DNA of 64,000 nucleotides from Thermococcus radiotolerans (GTDB lineage: Archaea; Methanobacteriota_B; Thermococci; Thermococcales; Thermococcaceae). The stretch covers positions 620,001-684,000 of the forward strand of contig NZ_CP015106.1 of assembly GCF_002214565.1 (NCBI RefSeq), read 5' to 3'. Within the stretch, counting starts at the first letter, position 1; each line of letters opens with the position of its first letter. The position numbers and the translations under genes are program-made. Below are positions 17,125 to 25,444 of the stretch, piece after piece. The notes below the pieces were generated by a model. It saw only the letters and a list, made by a program, of their open reading frames with translations. It was not told the DNA's origin and did not search any database.

Positions 17125-17937
17125 GTGAAAAGGGCACTCGTAACTCTCACACCCCCCGAGAGCAAGAGGCTGATAGCCAGGGCGGTCGTGGCCATGCCGG
17201 AAGTTCAACACGCACTGAAGCACGGCTTCGTCTACATAGCCACCGGAACTACCGCTGCATACATAGCCGAGGAGATTCTAGGGGAGAAGATAGAGAAGGA
17301 GAAGTGGACCGTTGGCATAATAAGCAAGGGGCGGACGTGCGTCACGCCCAAGCAGACGTGGCCCAAGCACCTCGTCCTCTACAGGGGCGAACCGTTTGAT
17401 GATCCACTGGAGGCCCTCAAGCGGATGGGCCCAGAAGATGTTTTCATCAAGGGCGCCAACGCGATAGACATCAACTGGAACGTTGCAGTTTTTGCAGCGG
17501 CTCCTGACGGTGGGACGATAGGCAAGACCTTCGGCTGGACGATAACGAAGGGTGTCTTCACGATAACGCCGGTGAGCCTTGAGAAGTTCGTGCCGACACC
17601 GGTTGAGGAGAGCGCCAAGTTAACCGGCATCTACTCATTCGACTGGGGAACCGGGCTTTACTCGGCCCTCGTGCCGATACCGCATTCACATCCCGTCACC
17701 GAGGTCGAGGCGTACAGAATACTCGCGGGAGTCGAGGCGATTCCGATAGCGGCAGGCGGCGCCGGCGGAGCTGAAGGAAGCGTCACCCTCGTCCTTGAGG
17801 GCGATGATGAGGCCATGGAAACGGCGAAGGAGATAACGAAGGCAGTTAAGGGTGAGCCGTATCTCGAGCCCTACACCGAGGACTGCTCGATATGTCCGTT
17901 CGCAAACATCTGTGGCCTTGGAAGCGGCACTTTTTGA
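17125..17937 (+). CDS. Conserved hypothetical protein with C-terminal Cys motif
   Basis: About 270 residues, not recognised. It is soluble, with a glycine-rich segment (AAGGAGGAEGSVTLVLEGDDEA, in two parts around residues 215-235) that looks like a nucleotide or phosphate loop, and a C-terminal CSICPFANICG (C-x2-C-x5-C). GTG 17125 is preferred over GTG 17116 because of the GGTGAT spacing. It stands alone downstream of a putative redox regulator. No function is proposed. Confidence 0.6.
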   Translation: MKRALVTLTPPESKRLIARAVVAMPEVQHALKHGFVYIATGTTAAYIAEEILGEKIEKEKWTVGIISKGRTCVTPKQTWPKHLVLYRGEPFDDPLEALKRMGPEDVFIKGANAIDINWNVAVFAAAPDGGTIGKTFGWTITKGVFTITPVSLEKFVPTPVEESAKLTGIYSFDWGTGLYSALVPIPHSHPVTEVEAYRILAGVEAIPIAAGGAGGAEGSVTLVLEGDDEAMETAKEITKAVKGEPYLEPYTEDCSICPFANICGLGSGTF

Positions 17938-17977
17938 GCCGTGTCAATTCTTCCTCCTTATAAAACCGCATCGAGCA

Positions 17978-18706
17978 TCAAAGCGAAGCACCGGTTAGAA
18001 CCCAGACCCCTATCGCGATCAGCAGAATCCCCGCAACGACCGAAAGCTCCCGGCTCCTCCTCACCATGGCCTGGGAGAAGCGCTTGCTCTCCGTGACACT
18101 GCCCATGGCAAGCAGTATGATCACCAGCGGCAGCACGAACACCAGGTTGTAGAGGGCCAGAAGGAGGAAGGCGAGGGCCTCCCCTGCCTTCGAGATTATT
18201 ATCGCGTAGACCAGGTAGCTCCCTGCAGAGCATGGAAGGAGCGTGGTGGAGACTATGATGCCCAGGGTGAAGGCCCCCACGGCTGTGGCATCGCTGCTGA
18301 ATATCCTCTTCTTGACGCCCTTCTTGTCGGCTATGCGCGACTTCTCCATCAGCCCGGTGGCTATGGTGTAGGCCCCAAAGATTATCGCGGCAACCCCCGC
18401 GACCCAGAGGGGCAGATAACCGGCGAAGTAAAGCAGACCGACTCCAAGGAGGTAGTAGGATATGTACACCGCGGCTATGAAAGCGGCACCTATGAGGTAG
18501 AGCCGCCTCTTGGAAATCTCCCTGACCGAGAGGGCTATGAGGAGCATGGTGTATATGACGAACGTGCACGGGTTTATGGAGTCCGTCATCGCAAGGGTGA
18601 AGAACTGGGGGATGAAACCGCTCATGCCCAGTGCCCACAGCGCCAGGGAGCTTATCCCGAAGGATGCGAGGACTATGAGCGCCAGACCCTTTATCTCACT
18701 CCTCAT
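17978..18706 (-). CDS. CcdA/DsbD-like thiol-disulfide membrane transporter
   Basis: This 242-residue protein has six or seven helices. Two conserved helix-borne cysteines appear in DSINPCTFVIY (about residue 48) and TTLLPCSAGSYLVY (about 162), as in CcdA proteins, which move reducing power across the membrane. The next gene, on the same strand and just upstream, encodes an exported CxxC thioredoxin-like protein, a likely partner. A 61-base gap separates them. Confidence 0.82.
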   Translation of the reverse strand: MRSEIKGLALIVLASFGISSLALWALGMSGFIPQFFTLAMTDSINPCTFVIYTMLLIALSVREISKRRLYLIGAAFIAAVYISYYLLGVGLLYFAGYLPLWVAGVAAIIFGAYTIATGLMEKSRIADKKGVKKRIFSSDATAVGAFTLGIIVSTTLLPCSAGSYLVYAIIISKAGEALAFLLLALYNLVFVLPLVIILLAMGSVTESKRFSQAMVRRSRELSVVAGILLIAIGVWVLTGASL

Positions 18707-18767
18707 GGTAGAAAGTTATCGCGGGGCTTTTTGTGGCTTTCTAAAACAAAAAGTTGAGAACGAAAGG

Positions 18768-19349
18768 TCAGCGCCTCCGTTTGAGGAGAACCAGGGGAAT
18801 AACCGCAAGGGCAACCAGTATTCCCGGCCCGCAGATTCCACTGTTGCCCGGCGTGGTCGTGGTTGTGGTCGTCGTTACCGGCTCATCCGGATTCCTGTGC
18901 TCAACGTAGATAACCTGGAGCTTCTGGATTATGGTTTCGTTTTTTATTATGTACGCTTTTCCCCCGGTTACAAGGATCAGACCGCCGTTGTCCATCGCAG
19001 CCTTTACTATCTCCGGGGCCATTGAGACGTTAAACTCCCCCTCAACTATGGCCTCAAGTTTACCGTCGTAGGCTATGCCTATGGCCGGAACTCCCGCTAT
19101 GCCCGTGTACTGGTACTGGACGCCGAAGAGGGCCTGGTTCTCGGTATTGTCCACCAGCTCATAGTAAGTGAAGCTGTCGTTCCCGTAGACCCTCGGTATC
19201 TCCTCCTTCATCTTGCGGCAGTGGGGGCAGGTCTTCGCACCGTACATGTAGAAGTGGAGTTTATCCGGATTCACCTGGGCCTCCGCGACGGCGTATGATA
19301 CCGTCGAGATAAACAGCAGCCCTATGATAATTAAAACCAACTTTTTCAT
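18768..19349 (-). CDS. Exported thioredoxin-like protein with CGP-CTERM anchor
   Basis: 193 residues. It has an N-terminal signal peptide (LVLIIIGLLFISTVSYAVA), a thioredoxin-like fold with active site YGAKTCPHCRKMKEEIP, and a cis-Pro candidate in AGVPAIG. After a run of eight threonines the C-terminus is CGPGILVALAVIPLVLLKRRR in type (Cys-Gly-Pro, hydrophobic stretch, Arg cluster). That is the CGP-CTERM sorting signal found in Thermococcales, so the protein is probably lipid-anchored outside the cell. It likely exchanges electrons with the adjacent CcdA-like protein. Confidence 0.85.
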   Translation of the reverse strand: MKKLVLIIIGLLFISTVSYAVAEAQVNPDKLHFYMYGAKTCPHCRKMKEEIPRVYGNDSFTYYELVDNTENQALFGVQYQYTGIAGVPAIGIAYDGKLEAIVEGEFNVSMAPEIVKAAMDNGGLILVTGGKAYIIKNETIIQKLQVIYVEHRNPDEPVTTTTTTTTPGNSGICGPGILVALAVIPLVLLKRRR

Positions 19350-19441
19350 CTTCTCACCTGAACCTTATTCCCGTGGGAAGTTATAAACCTTGGCCGCGGA
19401 AAGCTTAAATCCTCCGAGTTGCAAAATTCTTGGGGATGATC

Positions 19442-19906
19442 ATGCAGGAGTGGTACCGCTCCAGGGCACTGTACGAGGCGGTTCTTAAACTCGTCAACTC
19501 TGGAAAGACCGAGGAAGCGCTTCAGATGGCGGATGGGATACCCGACAGGGTGATTCGCTCCAAGGCATTCTCGCATATAGCCATTGAAGTCGCACGAAAG
19601 GGCCGGGACTACGGGGAGGCCCTGGAGAGGGCGGTGAAGGCTGCCCTCGATATAGAAAACCACGAGGAGAGCACAAAGGCGCTCATGAGCCTGGCCTTCG
19701 AGTTCCTGAACCTCGGAAAGCCCGACGAGGCCATGAGGATATCCAAGTACATAACCGACCTCTCGAACAGATCCAAGGTTGAGGCCGAAGTTGCCCTGAC
19801 CCTAGCCAAGGCAGGGAAGATTTCAGAGGCGATGGAGATAATCAACGGCATAATGGACGATGACGTTAAGACGTGGGCGATGTCCAGACTAGCCAGCCAG
19901 CTTTAG
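19442..19906 (+). CDS. Small helical-repeat (TPR/HEAT-like) protein
   Basis: About 154 residues built from alternating amphipathic helices of roughly 35 residues (EEALQMADGIPDRVIRSKA, LAFEFLNLGKPDEAMRIS, LTLAKAGKISEAMEIING), which suggests TPR-like protein binding. It resembles in style the longer repeat protein at 34526. A TATA-like aagcttaaat at about 19401-19410 and GGGGATGATC before the ATG support the start. Function unknown. Confidence 0.65.
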   Translation: MQEWYRSRALYEAVLKLVNSGKTEEALQMADGIPDRVIRSKAFSHIAIEVARKGRDYGEALERAVKAALDIENHEESTKALMSLAFEFLNLGKPDEAMRISKYITDLSNRSKVEAEVALTLAKAGKISEAMEIINGIMDDDVKTWAMSRLASQL

Positions 19907-20006
19907 CTCAAATTTGCCTATTTTCCCGTGACATTTTTAAAAATTTAACACGCAACAATCCACAAGGCTTTTTTAGGCTCTCCCGTTTCCCGTCCGGGTG
20001 AGAAAA

Positions 20007-20255
20007 ATGAACGGTGGAGAGATAATAGGACTCTTGGGAATGCTACTCCTCGTGGGCTCGTGGGTTCCTCAGACAGTGGAGACGATAAGGAAAAGGCACT
20101 GCCCGCTGAACCTGGAGTTCATCCTGATCTACGTCCTGGCGGCCAGCTTCCTGACTGTCTACTCGTACATAATACGGGACTGGATATTCTTCACCCTGAA
20201 CTTCCTCTCCGCGTTCCAGAGCGCGGTGAACCTCTTCGTCAAGCTCCGCTACTGA
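20007..20255 (+). CDS. Small PQ-loop (SemiSWEET-like) membrane protein
   Basis: 82 residues, three predicted helices. GSWVPQTVETIRKRHCPLNLEF carries the Pro-Gln pair of the PQ-loop family. A single three-helix unit is the size of a half transporter, which would act as a dimer. The ATG follows GGGTGAG. The substrate is not known. It converges with the PEBP gene, with a 3-base gap. Confidence 0.7.
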   Translation: MNGGEIIGLLGMLLLVGSWVPQTVETIRKRHCPLNLEFILIYVLAASFLTVYSYIIRDWIFFTLNFLSAFQSAVNLFVKLRY

Positions 20256-20258
20256 GCC

Positions 20259-20816
20259 TCAGTCCCGCCTGTACAGGCCGACGAGTTCGCCCCACTGGAC
20301 GACGTGGCCCTTCATGGCCTCTTCCAATTCCCTTCTTCCGGAGCCGGGCCTGAGGTTGAGCGTCGTGTCGAGGCCGTAAACCTTGAAGTGATAGTGGTGT
20401 ATCCCGTGGCCCCTCGGCGGGCACGGACCGCCGTAGCCTACCATTCCGAAATCGTTGCGTCCCTGAATCACGTGAACAGGGGCATCAACCTCCGCCTGTT
20501 TTGGAACCCCCTTGGGTATCTCGCCCAGGGGTGGAATGTTCCACGCTATCCAGTGGGTGAAGGTTCCACCGGGGGCATCGGGGTCGTCCATGATGATGAC
20601 TAGGCTCTTGACATCGGGGTCTATGTGCCCTATGAATATCGGGGGGTTAACGTTCTCCCCATCGCACGTGAACTCAACGGGTATGTACTCCCCGTTGTGA
20701 AACACCGAACCTATCTCAAGGTCCATACTCACACCTCCTTCGGGTTTTTCATGGGATGTGCATCCTGCGATGCACACCCCCAAAATCAAAACCAGTACTA
20801 CCGCGAATCCCTTCAT
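20259..20816 (-). CDS. PEBP/YbhB family lipoprotein
   Basis: 185 residues. A lipoprotein signal peptide ends in the lipobox CIAGC (Cys19). The PEBP fold motifs are clear: IIMDDPDAPGGTFTHWIAWNIPP and YGGPCPPRGHGIHHYHFKVYGLD. Bacterial and archaeal members bind small anionic ligands, but their role is not settled. The mature protein would be membrane-anchored outside the cell. Confidence 0.85.
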   Translation of the reverse strand: MKGFAVVLVLILGVCIAGCTSHEKPEGGVSMDLEIGSVFHNGEYIPVEFTCDGENVNPPIFIGHIDPDVKSLVIIMDDPDAPGGTFTHWIAWNIPPLGEIPKGVPKQAEVDAPVHVIQGRNDFGMVGYGGPCPPRGHGIHHYHFKVYGLDTTLNLRPGSGRRELEEAMKGHVVQWGELVGLYRRD

Positions 20817-20902
20817 GTTAATAAGTCCTTTTTCAAACGTAAAAATATTTCGGCCTTAGGCTTTATTAAGTTCAGCCGACAAAATAGTACCCGGTGATGG
20901 CT

Positions 20903-21625
20903 GTGGAGCTGGCCGGGAAGGTTGCCCTCGTCACCGGTGCCGGGAGGGGAATCGGTCGGGCGATAGCCGTTGCCCTGGCGGCGAAGGGAGTGAACGTCGC
21001 CGTAAACTACGCCCACAGCAGGGAGAAGGCTGAAGAGACTGCCAAGCTCTGCCGCTCCCACGGCGTCGAGGCGATAACGGTGAAGGCCGACGTGAGCAGT
21101 CGCGAAGAGGTCAGAAAGATGGTTGAAGAGGTCATCGACCACTTCGGAAGGATAGACATCCTCGTGAACAACGCCGGAATCCTCGGAAAGACCCTGAAGC
21201 CGATGGAGGTCACCGACGATGACTGGGACGCCGTTCTAGGTGTCAACCTCAAGGGGGCCTTCATAGTCACCCAGGAAGTCCTCAGATACATGAAGAGGGG
21301 CAAGATAGTCAACATCGCCTCGATAGCCGGGAAGGACGGGGGAACGGTCGGTCCTCACTACGCGGCCTCGAAGGGCGGACTGATAGCCCTCACATTCAAC
21401 CTCGCAAGGCATCTCGCCCCGGACATCCTCGTCAACGCAATAGCGCCTGGACCAGTTGACACCGAGCTGATAGGCCCTGAGATAAAGGAGAGGCTCCGCT
21501 CGCTCTCCCTGACTGGCGAGATAGCTAAACCCGAGGAGATAGCCCACGCGGTGATTTTTCTCCTCGAAAACGACCACATAACCGGTGAACTCATAGACGT
21601 CAACGGCGGCAGGCTGATGGATTGA
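20903..21625 (+). CDS. Short-chain dehydrogenase/reductase (FabG-like)
   Basis: About 240 residues, classical SDR. The NAD(P)-binding TGAGRGIGRAIA lies near the N-terminus, followed by NNAGILGK, and the catalytic Ser-Tyr-Lys shows as IASIAGK and HYAASKGG. NAVAPGPVDTE-like sequence (NAIAPGPVDTEL) and a DVNGG end complete the pattern. GTG at 20903 has GGTGAT at normal spacing; ATG at 20897 overlaps that site and is the alternative. Substrate unknown. Confidence 0.88.
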   Translation: MELAGKVALVTGAGRGIGRAIAVALAAKGVNVAVNYAHSREKAEETAKLCRSHGVEAITVKADVSSREEVRKMVEEVIDHFGRIDILVNNAGILGKTLKPMEVTDDDWDAVLGVNLKGAFIVTQEVLRYMKRGKIVNIASIAGKDGGTVGPHYAASKGGLIALTFNLARHLAPDILVNAIAPGPVDTELIGPEIKERLRSLSLTGEIAKPEEIAHAVIFLLENDHITGELIDVNGGRLMD

Positions 21626-21661
21626 TTTTTAAGCTCCTTCCCCATCTTTTCTTGATGCCCC

Positions 21662-22123
21662 ATGAAGGTGCTGTGGGAGAGGGAGATTCCAGCGGATGAG
21701 ATAGTCGTCTCGCCCAGACCGGTCTGGAAGTGCCGCTCCTGCCCGATGTACGGCAAGAGGCCGAGCTGTCCGCCCCACGTCCCGAACTGGAGGGAAGCGA
21801 GGGAGTGGGTGCGGCACTTCAAGAGGGCCCTGATAGTGAAGTTCGAGATAGACATGGAGCGCTTTGAGGATGAGAAAAGGGAGACCCTGCTGTACCTCCT
21901 GAAGAGGGAGGAAGAGTTCTTCAAGAAGGGGAAGATGTACGCAATGGCGCTGTTTCCCGGTTCCTGCAACCTCTGCGACGACTGTCCATTCGAGAGGGGC
22001 GAGCCGTGCAGGATGCCGACCACGGTCAGACCGAGCATAGACGCGGTGGGCATCGAGATTGGAAAACTCGTGGAAATCAACTTCTCCGAAAGCGTTTTGT
22101 ACGGGATGGTGCTAATTGAATAA
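21662..22123 (+). CDS. DUF2284 predicted metal-binding protein
   Basis: 153 residues with eight or more cysteines in two clusters: WKCRSCPMYGKRPSCPPHVP near the N-terminus and GSCNLCDDCPFERGEPCRMP in the middle. Both fit the DUF2284 family, thought to bind metal or iron-sulfur clusters. It is followed after 12 bases by a membrane protein, then by CARF-like and PIN genes, and appears to be first in that operon. Confidence 0.8.
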   Translation: MKVLWEREIPADEIVVSPRPVWKCRSCPMYGKRPSCPPHVPNWREAREWVRHFKRALIVKFEIDMERFEDEKRETLLYLLKREEEFFKKGKMYAMALFPGSCNLCDDCPFERGEPCRMPTTVRPSIDAVGIEIGKLVEINFSESVLYGMVLIE

Positions 22124-22135
22124 CGGTGCGAACGG

Positions 22136-22591
22136 ATGAAGGAAAACGTCTCCCCCGCCGGGACGAAGTGGGGAATCTCACTTATCATGACGCTCGTATA
22201 CGCCTTCGGGGCCGCGTGGTTCTACTACCTGCCGGGGAAGGGGGAGCCCGGCGTTGAGGTGGAGTTCTGGCAGCTACTGCTCCACTTCCTCCTCCTCAGC
22301 TTCCTCTTTTGGATAGTTCTAGTTCCAGAGAGGAAATCGAGCAAATCTCCCGACGTTCTCATGTTCACCGTTTTAACGGTTCCCGCCGGAGTGCTCGCCG
22401 CACTCCTCTTTCTCTTCGCCGCCGGGGGAGTTGGAGTTCACGAAACCTACGGTCTCGAATACATCGTAATGGCACTGGTGCCGTTCCTGATCGCCCACAA
22501 GACCGTTAAGGGGCGGATTTCAGCGGTTCCATTCGTTTTGGCGCTGGTTTATGGAGTCATAGCGTACATCTGGGGGAGTAGATTATGGTGA
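22136..22591 (+). CDS. Hypothetical membrane protein in CARF-PIN gene string
   Basis: 151 residues with about five hydrophobic helices and short loops; no recognised domain. It starts 12 bases after the DUF2284 gene behind a GGTGCG site and overlaps the CARF-like gene by 7 bases, so it is co-transcribed with both. Membrane partners occur in several nucleotide-signalling defence systems, but no such role can be read from this sequence. Confidence 0.65.
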   Translation: MKENVSPAGTKWGISLIMTLVYAFGAAWFYYLPGKGEPGVEVEFWQLLLHFLLLSFLFWIVLVPERKSSKSPDVLMFTVLTVPAGVLAALLFLFAAGGVGVHETYGLEYIVMALVPFLIAHKTVKGRISAVPFVLALVYGVIAYIWGSRLW

Positions 22592-23067
22592 AGGTTGCGT
22601 ACATAACCCTTCTCGGCCGCTCGCCGTGGGCGGTCGTTAACACCTACTACAAGCTCCTCACACGGGGAGGGAAGGCCGAGAAGATATACATATTCACGGA
22701 GGAGCGCTACCGCCACAACCTGCCCAAGGTCGTCGAGGCGATTAGAGCGATTTCAGAGGCGTATAACCTCAATCCAACAATAGAAACCGAAGTCGTTCCG
22801 GACTACGGCTTCTTCGTCGCCGACAGAAAGTTCAGGGAGCTGTTCTCCAAGCTGGAGCGCGAGGGCTACAGGATGGGTCTGGACATAACCTCAGGAAGGA
22901 AGGCCCTCGTTGCCGCCGCGATAGTTCAGATAAGGAAGTTCCCCGTGGCGTTCATAGTTTACATGGGGCTCCTCGATCTGGACTTCCCGGACAGGCCCTA
23001 CATGATGATCCCAACCCACATGCAGCCGATAAAGAACTTCCTGGGTGATGAGAGTGAGGGAGACTAG
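22585..23067 (+). CDS. Stand-alone CARF-like Rossmann protein
   Basis: 160 residues. A Rossmann-like core starts with VAYITLLGRSPWAVVNTYYKLL, followed by IYIFTEERYRHNLPKVVEAI. The diagnostic segment is GLDITSGRKALVAAAI (Asp100 to Ala112), the position of the D/N-x-T-x-G-x-K motif that binds cyclic oligoadenylate in CRISPR CARF domains. No effector domain is fused; instead the PIN gene downstream overlaps it by 14 bases. No CRISPR array or cas gene is visible in the window. CARF identity is inferred from the motif and fold pattern. Confidence 0.65.
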   Translation: MVKVAYITLLGRSPWAVVNTYYKLLTRGGKAEKIYIFTEERYRHNLPKVVEAIRAISEAYNLNPTIETEVVPDYGFFVADRKFRELFSKLEREGYRMGLDITSGRKALVAAAIVQIRKFPVAFIVYMGLLDLDFPDRPYMMIPTHMQPIKNFLGDESEGD

Positions 23068-24052
23068 CGAGGTTATAGAGAAGCCGGAGCTCCAGATACT
23101 CCTCAACGTTCTGGGGGACATCAGGGTGAGCTATCCGCTCTACGGGCTGCCCCTGCTGAGGGCAAAGCCTGTGGAAACCGGCTACCGCGTTGAGCTCACT
23201 GTGAACAGGCGGGAGTTCAACGAGCACGTTCCAGAGTATCTCTCCCATGAACTTCCCACCTGGACGGACTTCTACGAGTGCTTCATCTCCGCGGGCATCG
23301 TAAGGTACGCGAACATCGATGAGTTCATCCAGAACCTAGAGCTCTACGAGAGGCTCAAGAAGGGCGTGGCCTTCGCCCCGGACACCAACCTCTTCTACCA
23401 CCGCTTCATCTCGGGCTTCAGGCCCCTTGACCGGTATCAAATAGTTGTAGCCGAGGGCGTGAAGAAGGAGATAGAGAACGCCATGAACTACAAGTACCGG
23501 CACAGGGAGCTGGAGGAAATCAGGCGCGAGGTTAGAAACGGAAGCCTCCTCCGGGAGTTCAGCAACAGGCGGACGAAGAGGAGCAGGAAGGCCGCGTACA
23601 TAGCCCTCAAGGAGTTCGAAAGGCTGAAGGACAGGATAATCATAGCCGAGAGCGTCAAAGAACCGGCCCACAACAACGACGAGATAATAGTCAAGTCCCT
23701 CAAGCACTACGACAACATGACTCCCACGCTCCTCGTCTTCCTCACGGCGGACATAGCGATAACCGATGTGGCTGAGATGGAGGGGCTGGAATACTTCCTC
23801 TTCAAGTACCCGCGCCAGGAGATTGGTCGGCACGATGTTACGGCCTATCAACTCAGGACGCTCCTCTTCAACCTCGCGGCGGTTTTCGGCGTCATAGAGG
23901 TGAATGGAATAACGATTTTCGGCGAGTTCGGAGGCAAGGGCGGGCTGAACGAGCTCAAGCTGATCTTTCCAACCGAGAACAGGGCCTATCACGAGTTCGA
24001 GTTCCACCTGAAGCTCAGCAGGAAGCTGATGAGGATAATGGGGGAGAAATAA
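23054..24052 (+). CDS. PIN-domain putative ribonuclease coupled to CARF-like gene
   Basis: About 332 residues. An N-terminal domain of about 105 residues is unrecognised. A PIN-type nuclease domain follows, with acidic residues at the expected places: FAPDTNLFYH (Asp110), VVAEGVKKEIE (Glu134/139), NNDEIIVKSL (Asp209) and FLTADIAITDVAE (Asp233). GTG at 23054 follows GGGTGAT inside the upstream CARF-like gene. The pairing suggests a nuclease governed by a nucleotide-sensing partner. Function is inferred from domains only. Confidence 0.7.
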   Translation: MRETSEVIEKPELQILLNVLGDIRVSYPLYGLPLLRAKPVETGYRVELTVNRREFNEHVPEYLSHELPTWTDFYECFISAGIVRYANIDEFIQNLELYERLKKGVAFAPDTNLFYHRFISGFRPLDRYQIVVAEGVKKEIENAMNYKYRHRELEEIRREVRNGSLLREFSNRRTKRSRKAAYIALKEFERLKDRIIIAESVKEPAHNNDEIIVKSLKHYDNMTPTLLVFLTADIAITDVAEMEGLEYFLFKYPRQEIGRHDVTAYQLRTLLFNLAAVFGVIEVNGITIFGEFGGKGGLNELKLIFPTENRAYHEFEFHLKLSRKLMRIMGEK

Positions 24053-24056
24053 AAAC

Positions 24057-25382
24057 TCACTGAAGCATGCCCTCCAGCCTCTCCACGAAATCCATGCTCC
24101 TCCTGAGGTCCGCGAAGTACTCCTTCGCCCTCTCGATGTGCTCCTTCTCCACCCTTCCGCCCTTCGCCAGGACGCTGGCCGGAGCCAGGAGCTGCACCGC
24201 GTAGCGCAGGCTGGTCTTCTCGCCGAGCTCCGCGAGGTACTCTATCGCCTCCTCACTGACCTCGATCTTCTCCTCCTTTGCCCTTATCTTGACAATCTCT
24301 CGAATCTCATCCTTCTTATAGGGCTCGGTGTTGATTATGAGCAGCCTGTCGAGCATGTCGATGGGTATCCCGTGCGGAGCCTCGATCTCGGTGCCCCTTA
24401 TCTTCGTCCTTCCGCGGTTCGTCGCGAGGATAAGGATCGGCGCCAGCTCGCTCTCCATCGCCCTCGCGAGGAAGGAGAACGCCTCGATGTCGAGCATGTG
24501 AACCTCGTCTATGAAGAGAACCCCCGGCACGAGGCTGGCCTTCCCCTCCTCGATCCACTTCTTGACGGTCTCATCAACGCGCCCCCTTATCTCGTCGCTT
24601 ATCTCCGCCCCAGTGCTGAAGAGTAGGCCGAAGATGTTTCCGCGGGCGTTGGCAACGTCGAGATCGTGGAGGGTTACCGTGTAGGTGAACTCCTTTATCT
24701 TGAGAACCGGTCCGCTCGGTAGGTTCACCTTGCGCTTGAAGAACAGCCCCTCTTCCTCCTTCGTGGTTCCTATCTTCGAAATCCTTCCGGTTTCGGCGTC
24801 AATCTGTATGACGTCGCCCTCCTCAACGCCCATCTCCATGAGCTGATAGGCTATCTCCCTGCCGGCCCTGATGGTCTTCTCATCGTCCTTGGTGCGGAGG
24901 GTTATGACGACGCTCTCGGGAATCTCGACGTAGGGATTGAACGGATGCCTGGTGCGGTTTATCCTTATCTCCCTGACCTCGCCCTCGTAGACCTTCCTCT
25001 CTTCGCTTATCCTCACTCCTATGGCCCTCCTCAGGGCCTCCTTCAGGAACTCCGTCTTCTTGACCTCGGCGGAATAAATCTCGCTTCCCGCTATCTGGAC
25101 GAAGGGAACGTCCTCACCGAGTTCCCTTGCTATGCCCATAGCTATGGCCGTTTTACCGCTTCCCGTCGGGCCGACGAGAAGGATTCCCTTTCCGGCGAGC
25201 TTGCCGCGCTTGATGAGTTCAACCGCTATTCCCGCCGCTTCCCTCGCCTTAACCTGTCCGACCATTCCGTCGGCCATGAACTTCGCCTTTCCATTCTCGT
25301 CGAGACCGAGCCCCTTGATGTGGGAGTGGCTTCCAATCCTCTCGAAGCTCCTCGGTGCGGTCACTTCCTCTATAACTGGCAT
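24057..25382 (-). CDS. RuvB-like (TIP49/RuvBL family) AAA+ ATPase
   Basis: 441 residues. Walker A is GPTGSGKT (71-78) and Walker B VLFIDEVHMLD (Asp292-Glu293), with sensor ILATNRG. An insertion of about 170 residues between them (EIRINRTRHPFNPY, DEKTIRAGREIAYQLMEMG) is the domain II OB-fold insert of eukaryotic RuvBL1/2. The start GSHSHIKGLGLD is also typical. Eukaryotic homologues work in chromatin remodelling and complex assembly; the archaeal role is not settled. It converges with the PIN gene. Confidence 0.88.
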   Translation of the reverse strand: MPVIEEVTAPRSFERIGSHSHIKGLGLDENGKAKFMADGMVGQVKAREAAGIAVELIKRGKLAGKGILLVGPTGSGKTAIAMGIARELGEDVPFVQIAGSEIYSAEVKKTEFLKEALRRAIGVRISEERKVYEGEVREIRINRTRHPFNPYVEIPESVVITLRTKDDEKTIRAGREIAYQLMEMGVEEGDVIQIDAETGRISKIGTTKEEEGLFFKRKVNLPSGPVLKIKEFTYTVTLHDLDVANARGNIFGLLFSTGAEISDEIRGRVDETVKKWIEEGKASLVPGVLFIDEVHMLDIEAFSFLARAMESELAPILILATNRGRTKIRGTEIEAPHGIPIDMLDRLLIINTEPYKKDEIREIVKIRAKEEKIEVSEEAIEYLAELGEKTSLRYAVQLLAPASVLAKGGRVEKEHIERAKEYFADLRRSMDFVERLEGMLQ

Positions 25383-25444
25383 GGCACCACCCCCTTAATC
25401 TTTCCAGGGGTTACTAAAAGAGGGGAGATTTAAAAATTTGACGC

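Noticed and set aside
21662-24052. Possible CRISPR locus around the CARF-like gene
   Set aside because: No repeat-spacer array and no Cas, Csm or Cmr gene anywhere in the window.
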